DNA from: Catenulispora sp. EB89
Lineage (GTDB): Bacteria; Actinomycetota; Actinomycetes; Streptomycetales; Catenulisporaceae
DNA length: 64,000 nucleotides
Reading direction: 5' to 3'
Assembly: GCF_041261445.1 (NCBI RefSeq)
Contig: NZ_JBGCCU010000028.1
Span: forward strand, 1-64,000
Shown here: positions 18,208 to 27,913 of the stretch, in pieces
Numbering within the stretch: position 1 is the first letter of the stretch
Layout of the letters: each line of letters opens with the position of its first letter
Notes under the pieces: model-generated
Seen by the model: only the letters and a program-made list of their open reading frames with translations
Database searches by the model: none
Told to the model about the DNA's origin: nothing
Position numbers and translations under genes: made by a program

Positions 18208-19380
18208 TCAGCGCCGCTTGCCGCTGGGCCGGTTCCGGCCCCGGTCCCCGCGCACCGGCTGGTTGCGCGGGCCGCGCGGCACGTCCCGCGCCGGCTCCCC
18301 GGCCCCGGCCGCCTCGAAGTCCTCGGGGTCGCCGGGGTACTCGTCGCCGAGCCGGTCGTCCTGCGACGGCACGGCGTTGCGCTCGGCCCGCGCCGCGGCC
18401 TTGGCCTGCGACCCGGACGCCTTGCGCTTCAGCGTGCGCATCTCCGGCTCGCGCTCCTTCAGGTCGACCAGGATCGGCGTCGCGATGAAGATCGAGGAGT
18501 AGGTGCCGACCGCGATACCGACCAGCAGGGCCAGCGCCAGGTCCTGGAGCACGCCCGCACCGCCGCTGACCACGGTGCCGGCGAACAGCAGCGCCGCCAC
18601 CGGGATCAGCGCGATCAGCGAGGTGTTCAGCGAGCGGATCAGGGTCTGGTTGACGGCCAGGTTGGCGGCCTGCGTGTAGCTCTGGTCGGTCTTGGTGGTG
18701 CCCAGGCCCTTGGTGTTCTCGCGGACCTTGTCGAACACCACGACGGTGTCGTACAGGGAGTAGCCCAGGATCGTCAGGAAGCCGATGACCGTGGCCGGGG
18801 AGACCTCGAAGCCGATCAGGGCGTAGATACCCGCGGTGATCACCAGGTCGTGGATCAGGGCGATGATGCCGGACAGCGCCATCTTCCACTCGTAGAAGAT
18901 CGCCAGGTACAGCATCACCAGCGCCACGAAGACGATCAGACCCTCGATCGCCTTCTGCGTGATCTCGTGGCCCCAGGAGCCGGAGACCAGCTGCACCGTG
19001 ACCGCGTCGGGGTTGTTCTTCTGGCCGGCGTCGGTCGCGATCGCCTCGCGCACCTTGGCCAGCTGGTCGCTGGTCAGCGGCGTGGTCTTGACCACGACGT
19101 GCCGGCCGTCGGCGCTGTTCGAGGTGTAGACCTGCGGGTCCTTGACGATGGCGCCGACGTTGTCGGTGATGGTCTGGGTGCTGGCCGAGGCGGACTTGAT
19201 GTCGAACTGCGACCCGCCCCGGAAGTCCAGGGTGAAGTTCAGACCGAGCACCACCAGGGACACGACCGAGATGAGCAGAAGCGCGCCGGAGATGGTGTAC
19301 CAGCGCTTCTGCTTGCCGATGAAGTCGTAGGCGACCTCGCCGCGGTACAGGCGGTTGCCCCAGCTGTTGTGGGCGGACAT
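18208..19380 (-). CDS. secF: protein translocase subunit SecF
   Basis: Part of the SecDF complex, which uses the proton gradient to pull exported proteins through SecYEG. It has 390 residues: TM1 at about 27-48, the periplasmic domain beginning with LDFRGGSQFDI, then five more membrane segments from about 145 to 305 with the family stretches ALIGFEVSPATVIGFLTILGYSLYDTVVVFD and ALLVGIAVGTYSSIFIA. A hydrophilic charged tail of about 75 residues extends the usual length. Its ATG overlaps the secD stop by one base (TGATG), so the two are translationally coupled. Confidence 0.96.
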   Translation of the reverse strand: MSAHNSWGNRLYRGEVAYDFIGKQKRWYTISGALLLISVVSLVVLGLNFTLDFRGGSQFDIKSASASTQTITDNVGAIVKDPQVYTSNSADGRHVVVKTTPLTSDQLAKVREAIATDAGQKNNPDAVTVQLVSGSWGHEITQKAIEGLIVFVALVMLYLAIFYEWKMALSGIIALIHDLVITAGIYALIGFEVSPATVIGFLTILGYSLYDTVVVFDKVRENTKGLGTTKTDQSYTQAANLAVNQTLIRSLNTSLIALIPVAALLFAGTVVSGGAGVLQDLALALLVGIAVGTYSSIFIATPILVDLKEREPEMRTLKRKASGSQAKAAARAERNAVPSQDDRLGDEYPGDPEDFEAAGAGEPARDVPRGPRNQPVRGDRGRNRPSGKRR

Positions 19381-21320
19381 CAGGCTTCATTCCCTTCCGC
19401 GGAGCCCCGACGGGCGGCGGCACGGCGGTCGACGACCGTCTGGCGGATGCCCGGCGACTTCTTCACGCCCAGGCGGTTGGGGTCCAGCCCGGACCAGGGG
19501 TGGCCGTCGTTGAAGAAGCTGCGGCGGGCCAGCAGCGTGACGATCGGCTTGGTGAAGGTGAAGACCACCACGATGTCCAGGAGGGTGGTCAGACCCAGGG
19601 TGAAGGCGAAGCCCTTCACCGTGCCGACCGAGACCTCGTACAGCACGAAGGCGGCCAGGAAGGACACGAAGTCCGAGGAGATGATGGTGCGCCGGGCCCG
19701 GACCCAGCCGTGGTCCACGGCTGTTCTCAGGGTTCTGCCTTCGCGCACTTCGTCGCGGAGTCGTTCGAAGAAGATGACGAACGAGTCCGCGGTGATGCCG
19801 ATGGCGACCACCAGACCCGCGACGCCGGCCAGCGACAGCCGGAAGCCCATGGCCGGGCCGAGCAGGCTCGCCAGCGAGTAGGTGAGGATCCCGGAGATCA
19901 GCAGGGAGGCCACGGCGACCAGCGACAGACCGCGGTAGTACGCGATCAGGTAGGCGACGACCAGCACCAGGCCGATCCCGCCGGCGACCAGGCCGGCGGT
20001 GAGCTGGTTGCCGGCCAGCGAGGCCGAGATCTGCGAGACGTCGCCCTGGTCGAAGGTGATCGGCAGCGCGCCGTACTTCAGCACGTTGGCCAGGTTCTCG
20101 GCCTGCTTCTGGGTGAAGGTGCCGGTGATCCGGGCGTTGCCGTCGGTGATCGGCTGCTGCACGGTGGCCGCGCTGTAGACCACGCCGTCCAGGTCCACGG
20201 CGAACTGCCCGCCATTGCCGTTCAGCTCGGTGGTGACCCGGCCGAAGTCCGCGGCGCCCTTGCTGTTGAAGGACAGGTCCACTTCCCACTGGCCGGTCAG
20301 GAACGCGTTCTGGCCGCCGGCGGTCACCGCGTTGGCCGAGGCGCTGGACAGGTCCTTGCCGTCCACGTCCGCCGGCTGGAGCAGGTACGGCACGTGGCTG
20401 GTGAAGTCACAGCCGACCGCGAACGCGTTGGCGGCGAACATGCTGCCCAGCGTCGTCGGCGGCTTGGTGCAGTCGATCGTCTCGTACAGGAACAGCGTGT
20501 TCTGGTCCGGGGTGGTCTGCTTGACCGTGCCGTCCGGCGCGGTGGCCGGGGCGCTCGGGGACGCGCTCGGCGCGGACGGGGAACCCGAGGCCGGGGGCGA
20601 CGACGGGGTCGACGGCGTGGACGCCGAGCTCTTGGAGCTGGCGGTCGCGGTCGCGGTGCCGCTCGGGGAGCTCGGGGTGGTGCTGGGGGTGGCGTCCTTC
20701 AGCCCGGAGTCGGCGACCCGGTGCTGGGTGGACGTCGCGGTGCCGGTGGGCGTCGACGGGGTCGAGGACGTGCTCGGCTTCGACGACGTGGCGCCGCTGC
20801 TGCTGCCCTTGGACGAGGGCGTGCTGGACGCCTTGGAGCCGGACCCGGACGGCGTGCCGGTCCCGGACGGGCTCGGCGTGGAGGTCTGCGGGGTGTTCGG
20901 CGTCAGGCTCTGCCGCAGCGGGACCCCGTACTGGGTCGGGTCGGAGACCACCACGCGGAAGTACAGCTTCGCGGTCTGGCCGAGCTCCTTGAGCAGGTCC
21001 GAGGAGTTCTTGCCGGGCAGGTCGATCTCGATCGAGTTGTTGCCCTGCTTGGTCACCTCGGCCTCGGACACACCCTGGCCGTTGACGCGGTTCCGCATGA
21101 TCTGCAGCGCCGTGTCCATGTCGCCGGCCGCGGGGGTCTTGCCCTGGGCGGTCATGGTCATCGTGGTGCCGCCGGCCAGGTCGATACCGAGCTGGGGCGT
21201 GCGGTGCCCGGTGCCGATCATGGTGCCGACCAGCGCCATGATGACGGCGGCCAGCGCCGTCAGGGGGGTCCATGGGCTCGTCTTGCGGTTCCGGGACCGC
21301 GGAGCCTTCGATCCGGCCAA
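19380..21320 (-). CDS. secD: protein translocase subunit SecD with Ser/Thr/Pro insert
   Basis: Partner of SecF in the membrane. TM1 is at about 20-40, followed by LGIDLAGGTTMTM, the first extracytoplasmic domain, a large insertion of Ser, Thr, Pro and Gly between about residues 135 and 265, the P4-type domain (about 325-400), and five C-terminal membrane segments with the conserved VAIGITADSFVIFFERLRDE. Length is 646 residues, longer than most because of the insertion. The start is taken as the TTG at 21320; upstream signals are weak, but TM1 would be lost with any later start. It follows yajC by 169 bases and overlaps secF. Confidence 0.94.
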   Translation of the reverse strand: MAGSKAPRSRNRKTSPWTPLTALAAVIMALVGTMIGTGHRTPQLGIDLAGGTTMTMTAQGKTPAAGDMDTALQIMRNRVNGQGVSEAEVTKQGNNSIEIDLPGKNSSDLLKELGQTAKLYFRVVVSDPTQYGVPLRQSLTPNTPQTSTPSPSGTGTPSGSGSKASSTPSSKGSSSGATSSKPSTSSTPSTPTGTATSTQHRVADSGLKDATPSTTPSSPSGTATATASSKSSASTPSTPSSPPASGSPSAPSASPSAPATAPDGTVKQTTPDQNTLFLYETIDCTKPPTTLGSMFAANAFAVGCDFTSHVPYLLQPADVDGKDLSSASANAVTAGGQNAFLTGQWEVDLSFNSKGAADFGRVTTELNGNGGQFAVDLDGVVYSAATVQQPITDGNARITGTFTQKQAENLANVLKYGALPITFDQGDVSQISASLAGNQLTAGLVAGGIGLVLVVAYLIAYYRGLSLVAVASLLISGILTYSLASLLGPAMGFRLSLAGVAGLVVAIGITADSFVIFFERLRDEVREGRTLRTAVDHGWVRARRTIISSDFVSFLAAFVLYEVSVGTVKGFAFTLGLTTLLDIVVVFTFTKPIVTLLARRSFFNDGHPWSGLDPNRLGVKKSPGIRQTVVDRRAAARRGSAEGNEA

Positions 21321-21489
21321 GGGATTCGTCCGTCTCTTCGTGTCGTGTCGTGTCCGGCGACGGCGCGTCGGTCACACCCCACGCCGCCCCGCCACCCGGA
21401 CCGGGGTTCACAGTCCGTGGCGGCGGTGCGACCTTACAGGTTTTCGGTGAGGAAACCTTTTGTGTTGGCGAGCCAAATCGGGACCGGGG

Positions 21490-22017
21490 TCACGACTTCG
21501 CCGGCTCGGCGTCCTTGACCTCCTCGGCGGAGTCCTCGGAGGCGGCCGGCTCGACGTCGGACTTCTCGGACTTGTCGGTCTCGGACTTCACGGCGTCGTC
21601 GGCCGCCGGGGCGCCGTCGGCGTCGGCCGGCTTCGCGTCCTGCGCCGGGACGGCGTCCTGGGCCGGGATGGCGTCGTGCACGCCGTGCGGGGCGTCGCCG
21701 ATGCCGCCGGGGGTCGGCGCGTCCTCGGCCTCGTCCGCGGTCTCGTCCTCGGCCTCGTCGTCCATGATGATGCCGACGATGGCGGGCTTGCCGAACTTGA
21801 TGCGCGTCCCCGGGGTGGTCTCCACGATGGCCCAGTCGTCACCGACCTCGACGATGGTGCCCATGATCTGGGCCGTGGTCCGCACCTGCGCGCCGGGCTG
21901 CAGGTGCTGCAGCATGTCGGACTGCTGCGACCGCGCTCGCTTCTGCGGACGGATCATCATGAAGTAGAACATGGCCCCGATCAGGACGATCCAGATCAGG
22001 AAAACGGGAGATCCCAT
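21490..22017 (-). CDS. yajC: preprotein translocase accessory subunit YajC
   Basis: Small membrane protein associated with SecDF. The first 25 residues form a single membrane segment ending in the signature FYFMMIRPQKRARSQQ; the small soluble domain runs to about residue 92 (GAQVRTTAQIMGTIVEVGDDWAIVET). The remaining 80 residues are a strongly acidic, Ala/Asp/Glu-rich tail absent from typical 90-115-residue YajC proteins. It heads the yajC-secD-secF group and follows ruvB with about 295 bases between, so it likely has its own promoter. Confidence 0.92.
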   Translation of the reverse strand: MGSPVFLIWIVLIGAMFYFMMIRPQKRARSQQSDMLQHLQPGAQVRTTAQIMGTIVEVGDDWAIVETTPGTRIKFGKPAIVGIIMDDEAEDETADEAEDAPTPGGIGDAPHGVHDAIPAQDAVPAQDAKPADADGAPAADDAVKSETDKSEKSDVEPAASEDSAEEVKDAEPAKS

Positions 22018-22311
22018 AGGTGTCGCTGGTCCTTGTTGAAGACCGCCGGCGCCGGGCCGGGAGGTCGCTGATGGGCGGTGGGGGGCACCGCCCGACTCGC
22101 GGGAGTTTATGCGAGCGGATACGCCCCGAACAACGGTCCGGGGCCTACGGCCGGTTCCCGTGACCCAACGTAGTCGAAATCATCCGGAACTTGTGAACCA
22201 CGGGAGCCTCCAGGGCCACAAGTCGCCTGGTGGGGACGATGAGGCCGGTGATGTGCCGCCGGTTCGCGTGATATGCCCGATATCAAACGGGTATTGACGG
22301 CAGCCGCCGGA

Positions 22312-23325
22312 TCAGGGTGCACTGAGCCCGAAATGCGCCCAGGCCGCGGCGGTCGCGATCCGCCCCCGGGGTGTGCGAGCCAGCAGGCCCTCGCGCACCA
22401 GGAACGGCTCGGCGACCTCCTCGACCGTCTCGGACTCCTCCCCCACCGCCACGGCGAGCGTGGACAGCCCGACCGGCCCGCCGCCGAACAGCTTGAGCAG
22501 CGCGTGCAGCACCGCGCGGTCCAGCCGGTCCAGGCCGCGCTCGTCGACCTCGTAGACGTCCAGCGCGGCCCGGGCGATCTCCAGGTTCACCGTGCCGTCG
22601 GCCTTCACCTCGGCGTAGTCCCGGACCCGCCGCAGCAGGCGGTTGGCGATCCGCGGGGTGCCGCGCGAGCGCCCGGCGAGCTCCTTGGCGCCATCGGCGT
22701 CGATGCGCACGTTCAGCAGCCGGGCCGAGCGGTTGACGACGTGCTCCAGGTCGGCGGCGGCGTAGAACTCCAGGTGCGCGGTGAAGCCGAAGCGGTCGCG
22801 CAGCGGCGCCGGCAGCAGCCCGGAGCGCGTGGTGGCCCCGACGAGCGTGAACGGCGGCAGCTCCAGCGGGATCGCGGTGGCCCCCGGGCCCTTGCCGACG
22901 ATGACGTCGACCCGGAAGTCCTCCATCGCCATGTAGAGCATCTCCTCGGCGGGCCGGGACATGCGGTGGATCTCGTCGACGAACAGCACCTCGCCGTCGG
23001 CCAGCGAGGACAGGATCGCCGCCAGGTCGCCGGCGTGCTGGATGGCCGGCCCGGAGGTGATCCGGATCGGCACCTGGAGCTCGTTGGCGATGATCATCGA
23101 CAGCGTGGTCTTGCCCAGCCCGGGCGGCCCGGACAGCAGGATGTGGTCCGGAGCCGCCTCCCGCATCCGGGCCGCGTCCAGCACCAGCGACAGCTGGTCG
23201 CGCACCTTCGGCTGCCCGACGAACTCGGCCAGCCGCTTGGGCCGCAGCGCCGCGTCGGCCGCCTGCTCCTCGACGTCGCCGGTGACGGCGGCGCCGGAGA
23301 CGAGGCGTTCGGTTTCCTGTTCCAC
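22312..23325 (-). CDS. ruvB: Holliday junction branch migration helicase RuvB
   Basis: Hexameric AAA+ motor that drives branch migration with RuvA. It has 337 residues; Walker [11 protein letters not shown] (about 65-74), Walker [10 protein letters not shown] (about 113-121), sensor 1 [10 protein letters not shown] and the arginine-finger stretch [18 protein letters not shown] (about 217-234) are all intact, and the C-terminal winged helix ends the protein. Its start is six bases after the ruvA stop, so it is cotranscribed with ruvC and ruvA. Confidence 0.97.
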   Translation of the reverse strand: MEQETERLVSGAAVTGDVEEQAADAALRPKRLAEFVGQPKVRDQLSLVLDAARMREAAPDHILLSGPPGLGKTTLSMIIANELQVPIRITSGPAIQHAGDLAAILSSLADGEVLFVDEIHRMSRPAEEMLYMAMEDFRVDVIVGKGPGATAIPLELPPFTLVGATTRSGLLPAPLRDRFGFTAHLEFYAAADLEHVVNRSARLLNVRIDADGAKELAGRSRGTPRIANRLLRRVRDYAEVKADGTVNLEIARAALDVYEVDERGLDRLDRAVLHALLKLFGGGPVGLSTLAVAVGEESETVEEVAEPFLVREGLLARTPRGRIATAAAWAHFGLSAP

Positions 23326-23331
23326 GGCTAC

Positions 23332-23958
23332 CTACTTCTTCATCGTCCGCAGGGCCGCCTTCAGCAGCGGTCCGAGCTGCACCGTCTGCCCGGCCGCCTC
23401 CTGCTCGGCGGCCAGCGGGCCGACCGCGCTGACCGCGTCGTCGGCCTCGCGCGCCGTCCAGCCGAGGCCGGTCAGCGCCTCCAGCAGCTGGATGCGCCAC
23501 GAGCCCAGGCCGGCGCGGCTCCAGCCGTTCTGGGCCTGGCCCGGCACCGCGCCGGTCGGCGGACCCAGGCGCTCCTTGAGCTCCAGCAGCAGCCGCTGGG
23601 CGCCCTTCTTGCCGATGCCCGGGACCTGCGTCAGCGCGGCCTCGTCGCCGGTCATGAAGATGGTCCGGAGGGTGTCGGGGGCGTGCACCGACAGCATCGC
23701 CTGCGCCACCTTCGGGCCGATGCCGCTGGCGGTCTGCAGGAGCTCGAACGTGGCGCGCTCGTCGTCCGTGGCGAAGCCGTAGAGGGTCAGCGAGTCCTCG
23801 CGGACCACCATGGCGGTGAAGAGCTTGGCCTTCTCGCCGACGCTCAGGGCCGCCAGCGTGCCGGGTCCGCAGTACACGAGCATGCCGACGCCGCCGACCT
23901 CGACCACGGCGCTGGCCGGGTTCACCGCGGCCACCGGGCCGGACACGAAGGCGATCAC
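23332..23958 (-). CDS. ruvA: Holliday junction DNA-binding protein RuvA
   Basis: Tetrameric protein that recognises four-way junctions and loads RuvB. It has 208 residues: OB-fold domain I (about 1-65), two helix-hairpin-helix motifs (TASGIGPKVAQAMLS, about 72-86, and VPGIGKKGAQRLLLELK, about 107-123), and the RuvB-contacting domain III at about 150-205. The GTG start has GAGGAG seven bases upstream. It is separated from ruvC by about 130 bases of repetitive sequence, unusual for this otherwise tight operon. Confidence 0.96.
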   Translation of the reverse strand: MIAFVSGPVAAVNPASAVVEVGGVGMLVYCGPGTLAALSVGEKAKLFTAMVVREDSLTLYGFATDDERATFELLQTASGIGPKVAQAMLSVHAPDTLRTIFMTGDEAALTQVPGIGKKGAQRLLLELKERLGPPTGAVPGQAQNGWSRAGLGSWRIQLLEALTGLGWTAREADDAVSAVGPLAAEQEAAGQTVQLGPLLKAALRTMKK

Positions 23959-23998
23959 GCGCCACTCCTCACTGTGCTGTGCTCATAGCTCATCATTG

Positions 23999-24075
23999 TG
24001 CTCACTGCTGAGAGTGCTCACCGCTGCGTCCTGCTGATCACCGCTGCTCACCGTGCTCACCGCTGCTCACTGCCG
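23999..24075 (-). repeat. degenerate CAGCGGTGAGCA repeats between ruvC and ruvA
   Basis: On the plus strand TGCTCACCGCTG or a close variant recurs at about 23999, 24015, 24035, 24045, 24054 and 24064, often overlapping. The block fills most of the gap between the ruvC stop and the ruvA ribosome binding site and has no open frame of interest. Confidence 0.7.
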
Positions 24076-24086
24076 CTCGCTGTTGT

Positions 24087-24599
24087 TCATCGTTGCTTCG
24101 CGATCGCCGCGGCCAGCCGGCTCTGCGCCGTCCCCCGCCAGATGTGGCAGATGGCCAGCGCCGCGGCGTCGGCGGCGTCGGCCGGCTTCGGCGGCTCGGC
24201 CAGCCGCAGCACCCGCGCCACCATCGTCGCCACCTGGTCCTTGCCGGCGCGTCCGGAGCCGCTGATCGCCGCCTTCACCTCGCTCGGCGTGTGCAGCGCC
24301 ACCGGCAGCCCGTGCCGCGCGGCCACCAGCATCGCGACCGCGCTGGCCTGCGCGGTGCCCATCACGGTGCTGACGTTGTGCTGGCTGAAGACCCGCTCGA
24401 CCGCCACCGCCTCGGGCCGGTGCGCGGTGAGCCACGCCTCCAGCCCTTCCTCGATGGCCAGCAGCCGCCGCGAGAGGTCCATGGTCGCCGGGGTGCGGAT
24501 GACGCCGACCCCGACCAGCGTCAGCGGCCGCCCGGGCGTGCCCTCGACGACCCCCACGCCGCACCGCGTCAGTCCCGGATCGACCCCCAGCACCCGCAC
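24087..24599 (-). CDS. ruvC: crossover junction endodeoxyribonuclease RuvC
   Basis: Cuts Holliday junctions symmetrically. With the GTG at 24599 the protein is 170 residues, normal for the family. RNase H-fold acidic residues are visible: Asp7 in [11 protein letters not shown], a glutamate in [10 protein letters not shown] (about 66-75) and an aspartate in GRAGKDQVA (about 138). The frame stays open further upstream, but that extension has no family match, and the GTG has AAAGG about ten bases before it. A hairpin before it suggests ruvCAB is transcribed apart from yebC. Confidence 0.94.
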   Translation of the reverse strand: MRVLGVDPGLTRCGVGVVEGTPGRPLTLVGVGVIRTPATMDLSRRLLAIEEGLEAWLTAHRPEAVAVERVFSQHNVSTVMGTAQASAVAMLVAARHGLPVALHTPSEVKAAISGSGRAGKDQVATMVARVLRLAEPPKPADAADAAALAICHIWRGTAQSRLAAAIAKQR

Positions 24600-24688
24600 G
24601 CGCGACCGACCTTTCGTTCCCTGAGACGTCGCCTGAAACAGCAGTTCTCTTGTCCAGGGAAGCCTAGTGGCGCGCGGGGACACAATGA

Positions 24689-24722
24689 GGGAGCCGGGCC
24701 CACGCTCGCGGATCCGGCTCCC
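24689..24722 (-). terminator. terminator after yebC
   Basis: GGGAGCCGG (24689-24697) and CCGGCTCCC (24714-24722) form a perfect 9-bp stem, 24 bases after the yebC stop and 90 before the ruvC start. Confidence 0.65.
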
Positions 24723-24746
24723 AACATATGCGCACATGCCGCCTTG

Positions 24747-25502
24747 TCAGGCGTCGATCTTCTCCATGACCTCGTCGGAGACGTCGAAGTTGGCGTAGAC
24801 GTTCTGCACGTCGTCGCTGTCCTCCAGCGCCTCGATGAGGCGGAACACCTTGCGCGCGCCGTCCTCGTCCAGCTCCACCTGCACCGAGGGCAGGAAGGAG
24901 GACTCGGCCGACTCGTAGTCGATCCCAGCGCCCTGCAGCGCGGTGCGCACCGGGATCAGGTCCCCGGCCTCGCTGACCACCTCGAAGGACTCGCCGAGGT
25001 CGTTGACCTCTTCCGCGCCGGCCTCCAGCACCGCGAGCAGGATGTCGTCCTCGCTCAGGCTGCCGGACTTGGGGACGATCACGACACCCTTGCGGGTGAA
25101 CATGTACGACACCGAGCCCGGGTCGGCCATCGAGCCGCCGTTGCGGGTCATGGCCACCCGCACCTCGGAGGCGGCGCGGTTGCGGTTGTCGGTCAGGCAC
25201 TCGATCAGCACCGCCACGCCGTTCGGGCCGTAGCCCTCGTACATGATGGTCTGCCAGTCGGCGCCGCCGGCCTCGGCACCGGACCCGCGCTTGACCGCGC
25301 GGTCGATGTTGTCGGCCGGGACCGAGTTCTTCTTGGCCTTCTGCACCGCGTCGAAGAGCGTGGGGTTACCTGTCACATCTCCGCCGCCGGTCTTGGCCGC
25401 GACTTCGATGTTCTTGATCAGCCGGGCGAACAGCTTGCCGCGCTTGGCGTCGATGACCGCCTTCTTGTGCTTGGTGGTCGCCCATTTGGAGTGGCCGGAC
25501 AT
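24747..25502 (-). CDS. yebC: YebC/PmpR family DNA- or RNA-binding protein
   Basis: A 251-residue member of the YebC family, with the invariant start [24 protein letters not shown] and the central [11 protein letters not shown] and [20 protein letters not shown] segments. Family members are reported both as transcription factors and, more recently for some, as translation factors helping proline-rich stretches; which applies here cannot be read from sequence. A GGGAG site is eight bases before the ATG. It is the third gene of pdxS-pdxT-yebC, and lies upstream of ruvC as in most actinomycetes. Confidence 0.93.
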   Translation of the reverse strand: MSGHSKWATTKHKKAVIDAKRGKLFARLIKNIEVAAKTGGGDVTGNPTLFDAVQKAKKNSVPADNIDRAVKRGSGAEAGGADWQTIMYEGYGPNGVAVLIECLTDNRNRAASEVRVAMTRNGGSMADPGSVSYMFTRKGVVIVPKSGSLSEDDILLAVLEAGAEEVNDLGESFEVVSEAGDLIPVRTALQGAGIDYESAESSFLPSVQVELDEDGARKVFRLIEALEDSDDVQNVYANFDVSDEVMEKIDA

Positions 25503-25530
25503 TACCCCTGCTCCCTAACTACGAATTCAT

Positions 25531-26139
25531 TCAGGCTGCGTCGCGGTCGTTCACCATGGCCACGAAGTACTCGTGGACCCGGTGGTCCGCGGTCAGCTCC
25601 GGATGGAAGGACGTCGCCAGCAGGTTTCCCTGCCGGACCGCGACGATCCTACCGATAGCCGGGCCACTGGTGACGCGTGCCAGCACCTCGACACCCTCGT
25701 CGAGCTCCTCGACCCACGGCGCGCGGATGAAGACACCGGCCAGTTCCCCGATCCCGTCGAAGGCGATGGGCTCCTCGAAGGACTCGGTCTGCCGCCCGAA
25801 GGCGTTGCGCCGCACGGTGATCGGCAGCCCGCCGAAGGTCTCCTGACCGGCGGCGGCGTCGGTGATCCGGTCGGCCAGCATGATCATCCCGGCGCAGGTG
25901 CCGAAGGCCGGCATGCCGTCGGCGATCCGCTTGCGCACCGGGGCGAACAGCTCGGCCGTGGTGGCGAGCTTCCACATCGTGGTGGACTCCCCGCCGGGCA
26001 GGACGAGCGCGTCGACCGCGTCCAGGTCGGCCGGGCGGCGCACCAGCGCGGTGGCCGCGCCGACCGCCTTCAGCGACGCGACGTGCTCGCGGAAGTCGCC
26101 CTGCAGCGCGAGCACGCCGATCGTCTTGGTCGCCGCCAT
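25531..26139 (-). CDS. pdxT: pyridoxal 5'-phosphate synthase glutaminase subunit PdxT
   Basis: Releases ammonia from glutamine and passes it to PdxS for PLP synthesis. It has 202 residues of class I glutaminase fold: [11 protein letters not shown] (about 14-24), LPGGESTTM oxyanion region (about 48-56), the nucleophile cysteine in [10 protein letters not shown] (about 82), and the His-Glu pair in [12 protein letters not shown] (about 177-188). Its ATG is four bases after the pdxS stop, giving the fixed 1:1 gene order of the complex. Confidence 0.96.
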   Translation of the reverse strand: MAATKTIGVLALQGDFREHVASLKAVGAATALVRRPADLDAVDALVLPGGESTTMWKLATTAELFAPVRKRIADGMPAFGTCAGMIMLADRITDAAAGQETFGGLPITVRRNAFGRQTESFEEPIAFDGIGELAGVFIRAPWVEELDEGVEVLARVTSGPAIGRIVAVRQGNLLATSFHPELTADHRVHEYFVAMVNDRDAA

Positions 26140-26142
26140 GCG

Positions 26143-27054
26143 TTACCAGCCGCGCGAGGCGTAGCGCTGCTCGGCCGGCAGCGTGTCGAGGTTGATGCCG
26201 ACGATCGCCTCGCCGAGGTTGCGGGAGACCTTGGCGATCACGTCCGGGTCGTCGAAGTTCGTGGTGGCCTCCACGATGGCCTTGGCGCGCTTCTCCGGGT
26301 CGCCGGACTTGAAGATGCCGGACCCGACGAACACGCCCTCGGCGCCGAGCTGCATCATCATCGCGGCGTCGGCCGGGGTGGCGATGCCGCCGGCGGTGAA
26401 CAGCACGACCGGCAGCTTCCCGGTGCGCGCGACCTCCTTGACCAGCTCGTACGGCGCCTGGTGGTTCTTGGCGGCGAGGAACAGCTCGGACTCGTCGAGC
26501 GTGGTCAGCCGCTTCATGTCGGCGCGCAGCTGGCGCATGTGCCGGGTGGCCTCCACGACGTTGCCGGTGCCGGCCTCGCCCTTGGAGCGGATCATCGCCG
26601 CGCCCTCGGCGATCCGGCGCAGGGCCTCGCCGAGGTTGGTGGCGCCGCAGACGAAGGGGACGGTGAACGCCCACTTGTCGATGTGGTGGGTCTCGTCGGC
26701 GGGGGTCAGCACCTCGGACTCGTCGATGTAGTCCACGCCGAGCGCCTGCAGCACCTGGGCCTCGACGAAGTGGCCGATCCGGGCCTTGGCCATGACCGGG
26801 ATCGAGACCTCGGCGATGATGCCGTCGATCATGTCCGGGTCGCTCATCCGCGCCACGCCGCCGTCCTTGCGGATGTCGGCGGGCACCCGCTCCAGCGCCA
26901 TGACCGCGACCGCGCCGGCGTCCTCGGCGATCCGGGCCTGCTCCGGCGTGACGACGTCCATGATCACGCCGCCCTTGAGCATCTCGGCCATGCCGCGCTT
27001 GACGCGGGCGGTGCCGATCTCCGGAGCCTGCGCGGTGTTCTCGTTCACGGACAC
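26143..27054 (-). CDS. pdxS: pyridoxal 5'-phosphate synthase synthase subunit PdxS
   Basis: TIM-barrel subunit forming PLP from ribose 5-phosphate, glyceraldehyde 3-phosphate and ammonia. With the GTG at 27054 it is 303 residues, the family norm. Conserved parts seen are [17 protein letters not shown], the barrel lysine in [28 protein letters not shown] and the phosphate-binding [16 protein letters not shown]. The frame is open 28 codons further, but GAGG lies six bases before this GTG and the family match begins here. It heads the pdxS-pdxT-yebC operon. Confidence 0.96.
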   Translation of the reverse strand: MSVNENTAQAPEIGTARVKRGMAEMLKGGVIMDVVTPEQARIAEDAGAVAVMALERVPADIRKDGGVARMSDPDMIDGIIAEVSIPVMAKARIGHFVEAQVLQALGVDYIDESEVLTPADETHHIDKWAFTVPFVCGATNLGEALRRIAEGAAMIRSKGEAGTGNVVEATRHMRQLRADMKRLTTLDESELFLAAKNHQAPYELVKEVARTGKLPVVLFTAGGIATPADAAMMMQLGAEGVFVGSGIFKSGDPEKRAKAIVEATTNFDDPDVIAKVSRNLGEAIVGINLDTLPAEQRYASRGW

Positions 27055-27261
27055 GGATGACCTCACAAGGGAAGGGTTGATCGGATGAGCGGACTGCTCC
27101 CGATGCACCATCCTAGAGGGCGCGCAAGTGTGATCCACCTGACAATGTGGCCAGGTCAGGATGCGGGAGTGGACGGTGAGGCGGCTTGTGATGGCTGGTG
27201 AATGTCATCACCGCAGGTCGGTGACGATCCTTACACACAGCGCACCCCTTACACCTTACCG

Positions 27262-27804
27262 CTAGGTCGAGGCCATCCCCCGCAAACCGACGGGTTCCTC
27301 GTCGTCCATCTCGAAGGTGTCCGGAAACGGCGCGTGCCCGGCGAGCCGGAACCACCGCACCAGCCGCTGCCGCCGCAGCACCCACGTGACCCGGACGGCG
27401 TCGTTGTAGAAGTGCCGCGCCAACTGGACGCGCCGGCACGAGGAGTCGAGCTCGACCAGCAGCGCGCCCCCGCCGGGCCGCTCCTTGAGCGCGAGGCTCT
27501 CCTTGGGGTCTTCGAAAACGTCGCGCAGCACCCGCGTCAGATTCGTCTCGGCGAGATCGCGCGAATCAGCGGCGGCGTCCCGCGCGGTGTGCGCGGCATC
27601 ATCGAGCAGGATCGACGCGGCCGGATCGAGCAGCCGCGAAGCCGCCAGATCCAGCGACACCGAGGCGCGCCGAACGAGCTGCGCGTCGAGCGCGGCCCAC
27701 GCCGCATCGCGGCGGGTGTGCAGGCGGTCCAGCCGGTTGGCGGTCCAGCTGAGGTAGACGCCGATGAGCAGGACCACCGCTGCGGCGTAGACGAGGACGG
27801 ACAC
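27262..27804 (-). CDS. LemA-like single-pass membrane protein
   Basis: A 180-residue protein with one N-terminal membrane segment (about 2-20) and a helical cytoplasmic domain. The segment NRLDRLHTRRDAAWAALDAQLVRRA and the late ARHFYNDAVRVTW resemble the two conserved stretches of LemA proteins, but the rest is divergent, so I call it LemA-like. LemA function is not settled. The GTG start is eight bases after a TAGGCT box with no ribosome binding site. It is the first of four genes that separate pdxS from pimA, and is divergent from the zinc-ribbon-like protein. Confidence 0.68.
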   Translation of the reverse strand: MSVLVYAAAVVLLIGVYLSWTANRLDRLHTRRDAAWAALDAQLVRRASVSLDLAASRLLDPAASILLDDAAHTARDAAADSRDLAETNLTRVLRDVFEDPKESLALKERPGGGALLVELDSSCRRVQLARHFYNDAVRVTWVLRRQRLVRWFRLAGHAPFPDTFEMDDEEPVGLRGMAST

Positions 27805-27812
27805 GGTGGGTC

Positions 27813-27818
27813 AGCCTA
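27813..27818 (-). promoter_or_regulatory. -10 box of leaderless LemA-like gene
   Basis: TAGGCT on the minus strand lies eight bases before the GTG at 27804; no Shine-Dalgarno is present. Confidence 0.4.
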
Positions 27819-27913
27819 GTGGGCGCGGGCGGTTCGGGGTGGGCGCGGCGGGGGCGGCAGGGGGAAATGAGTTGCGGGAGTTGAACGCCAGGCGGTCCAC
27901 GGGGAGCGTGCGT

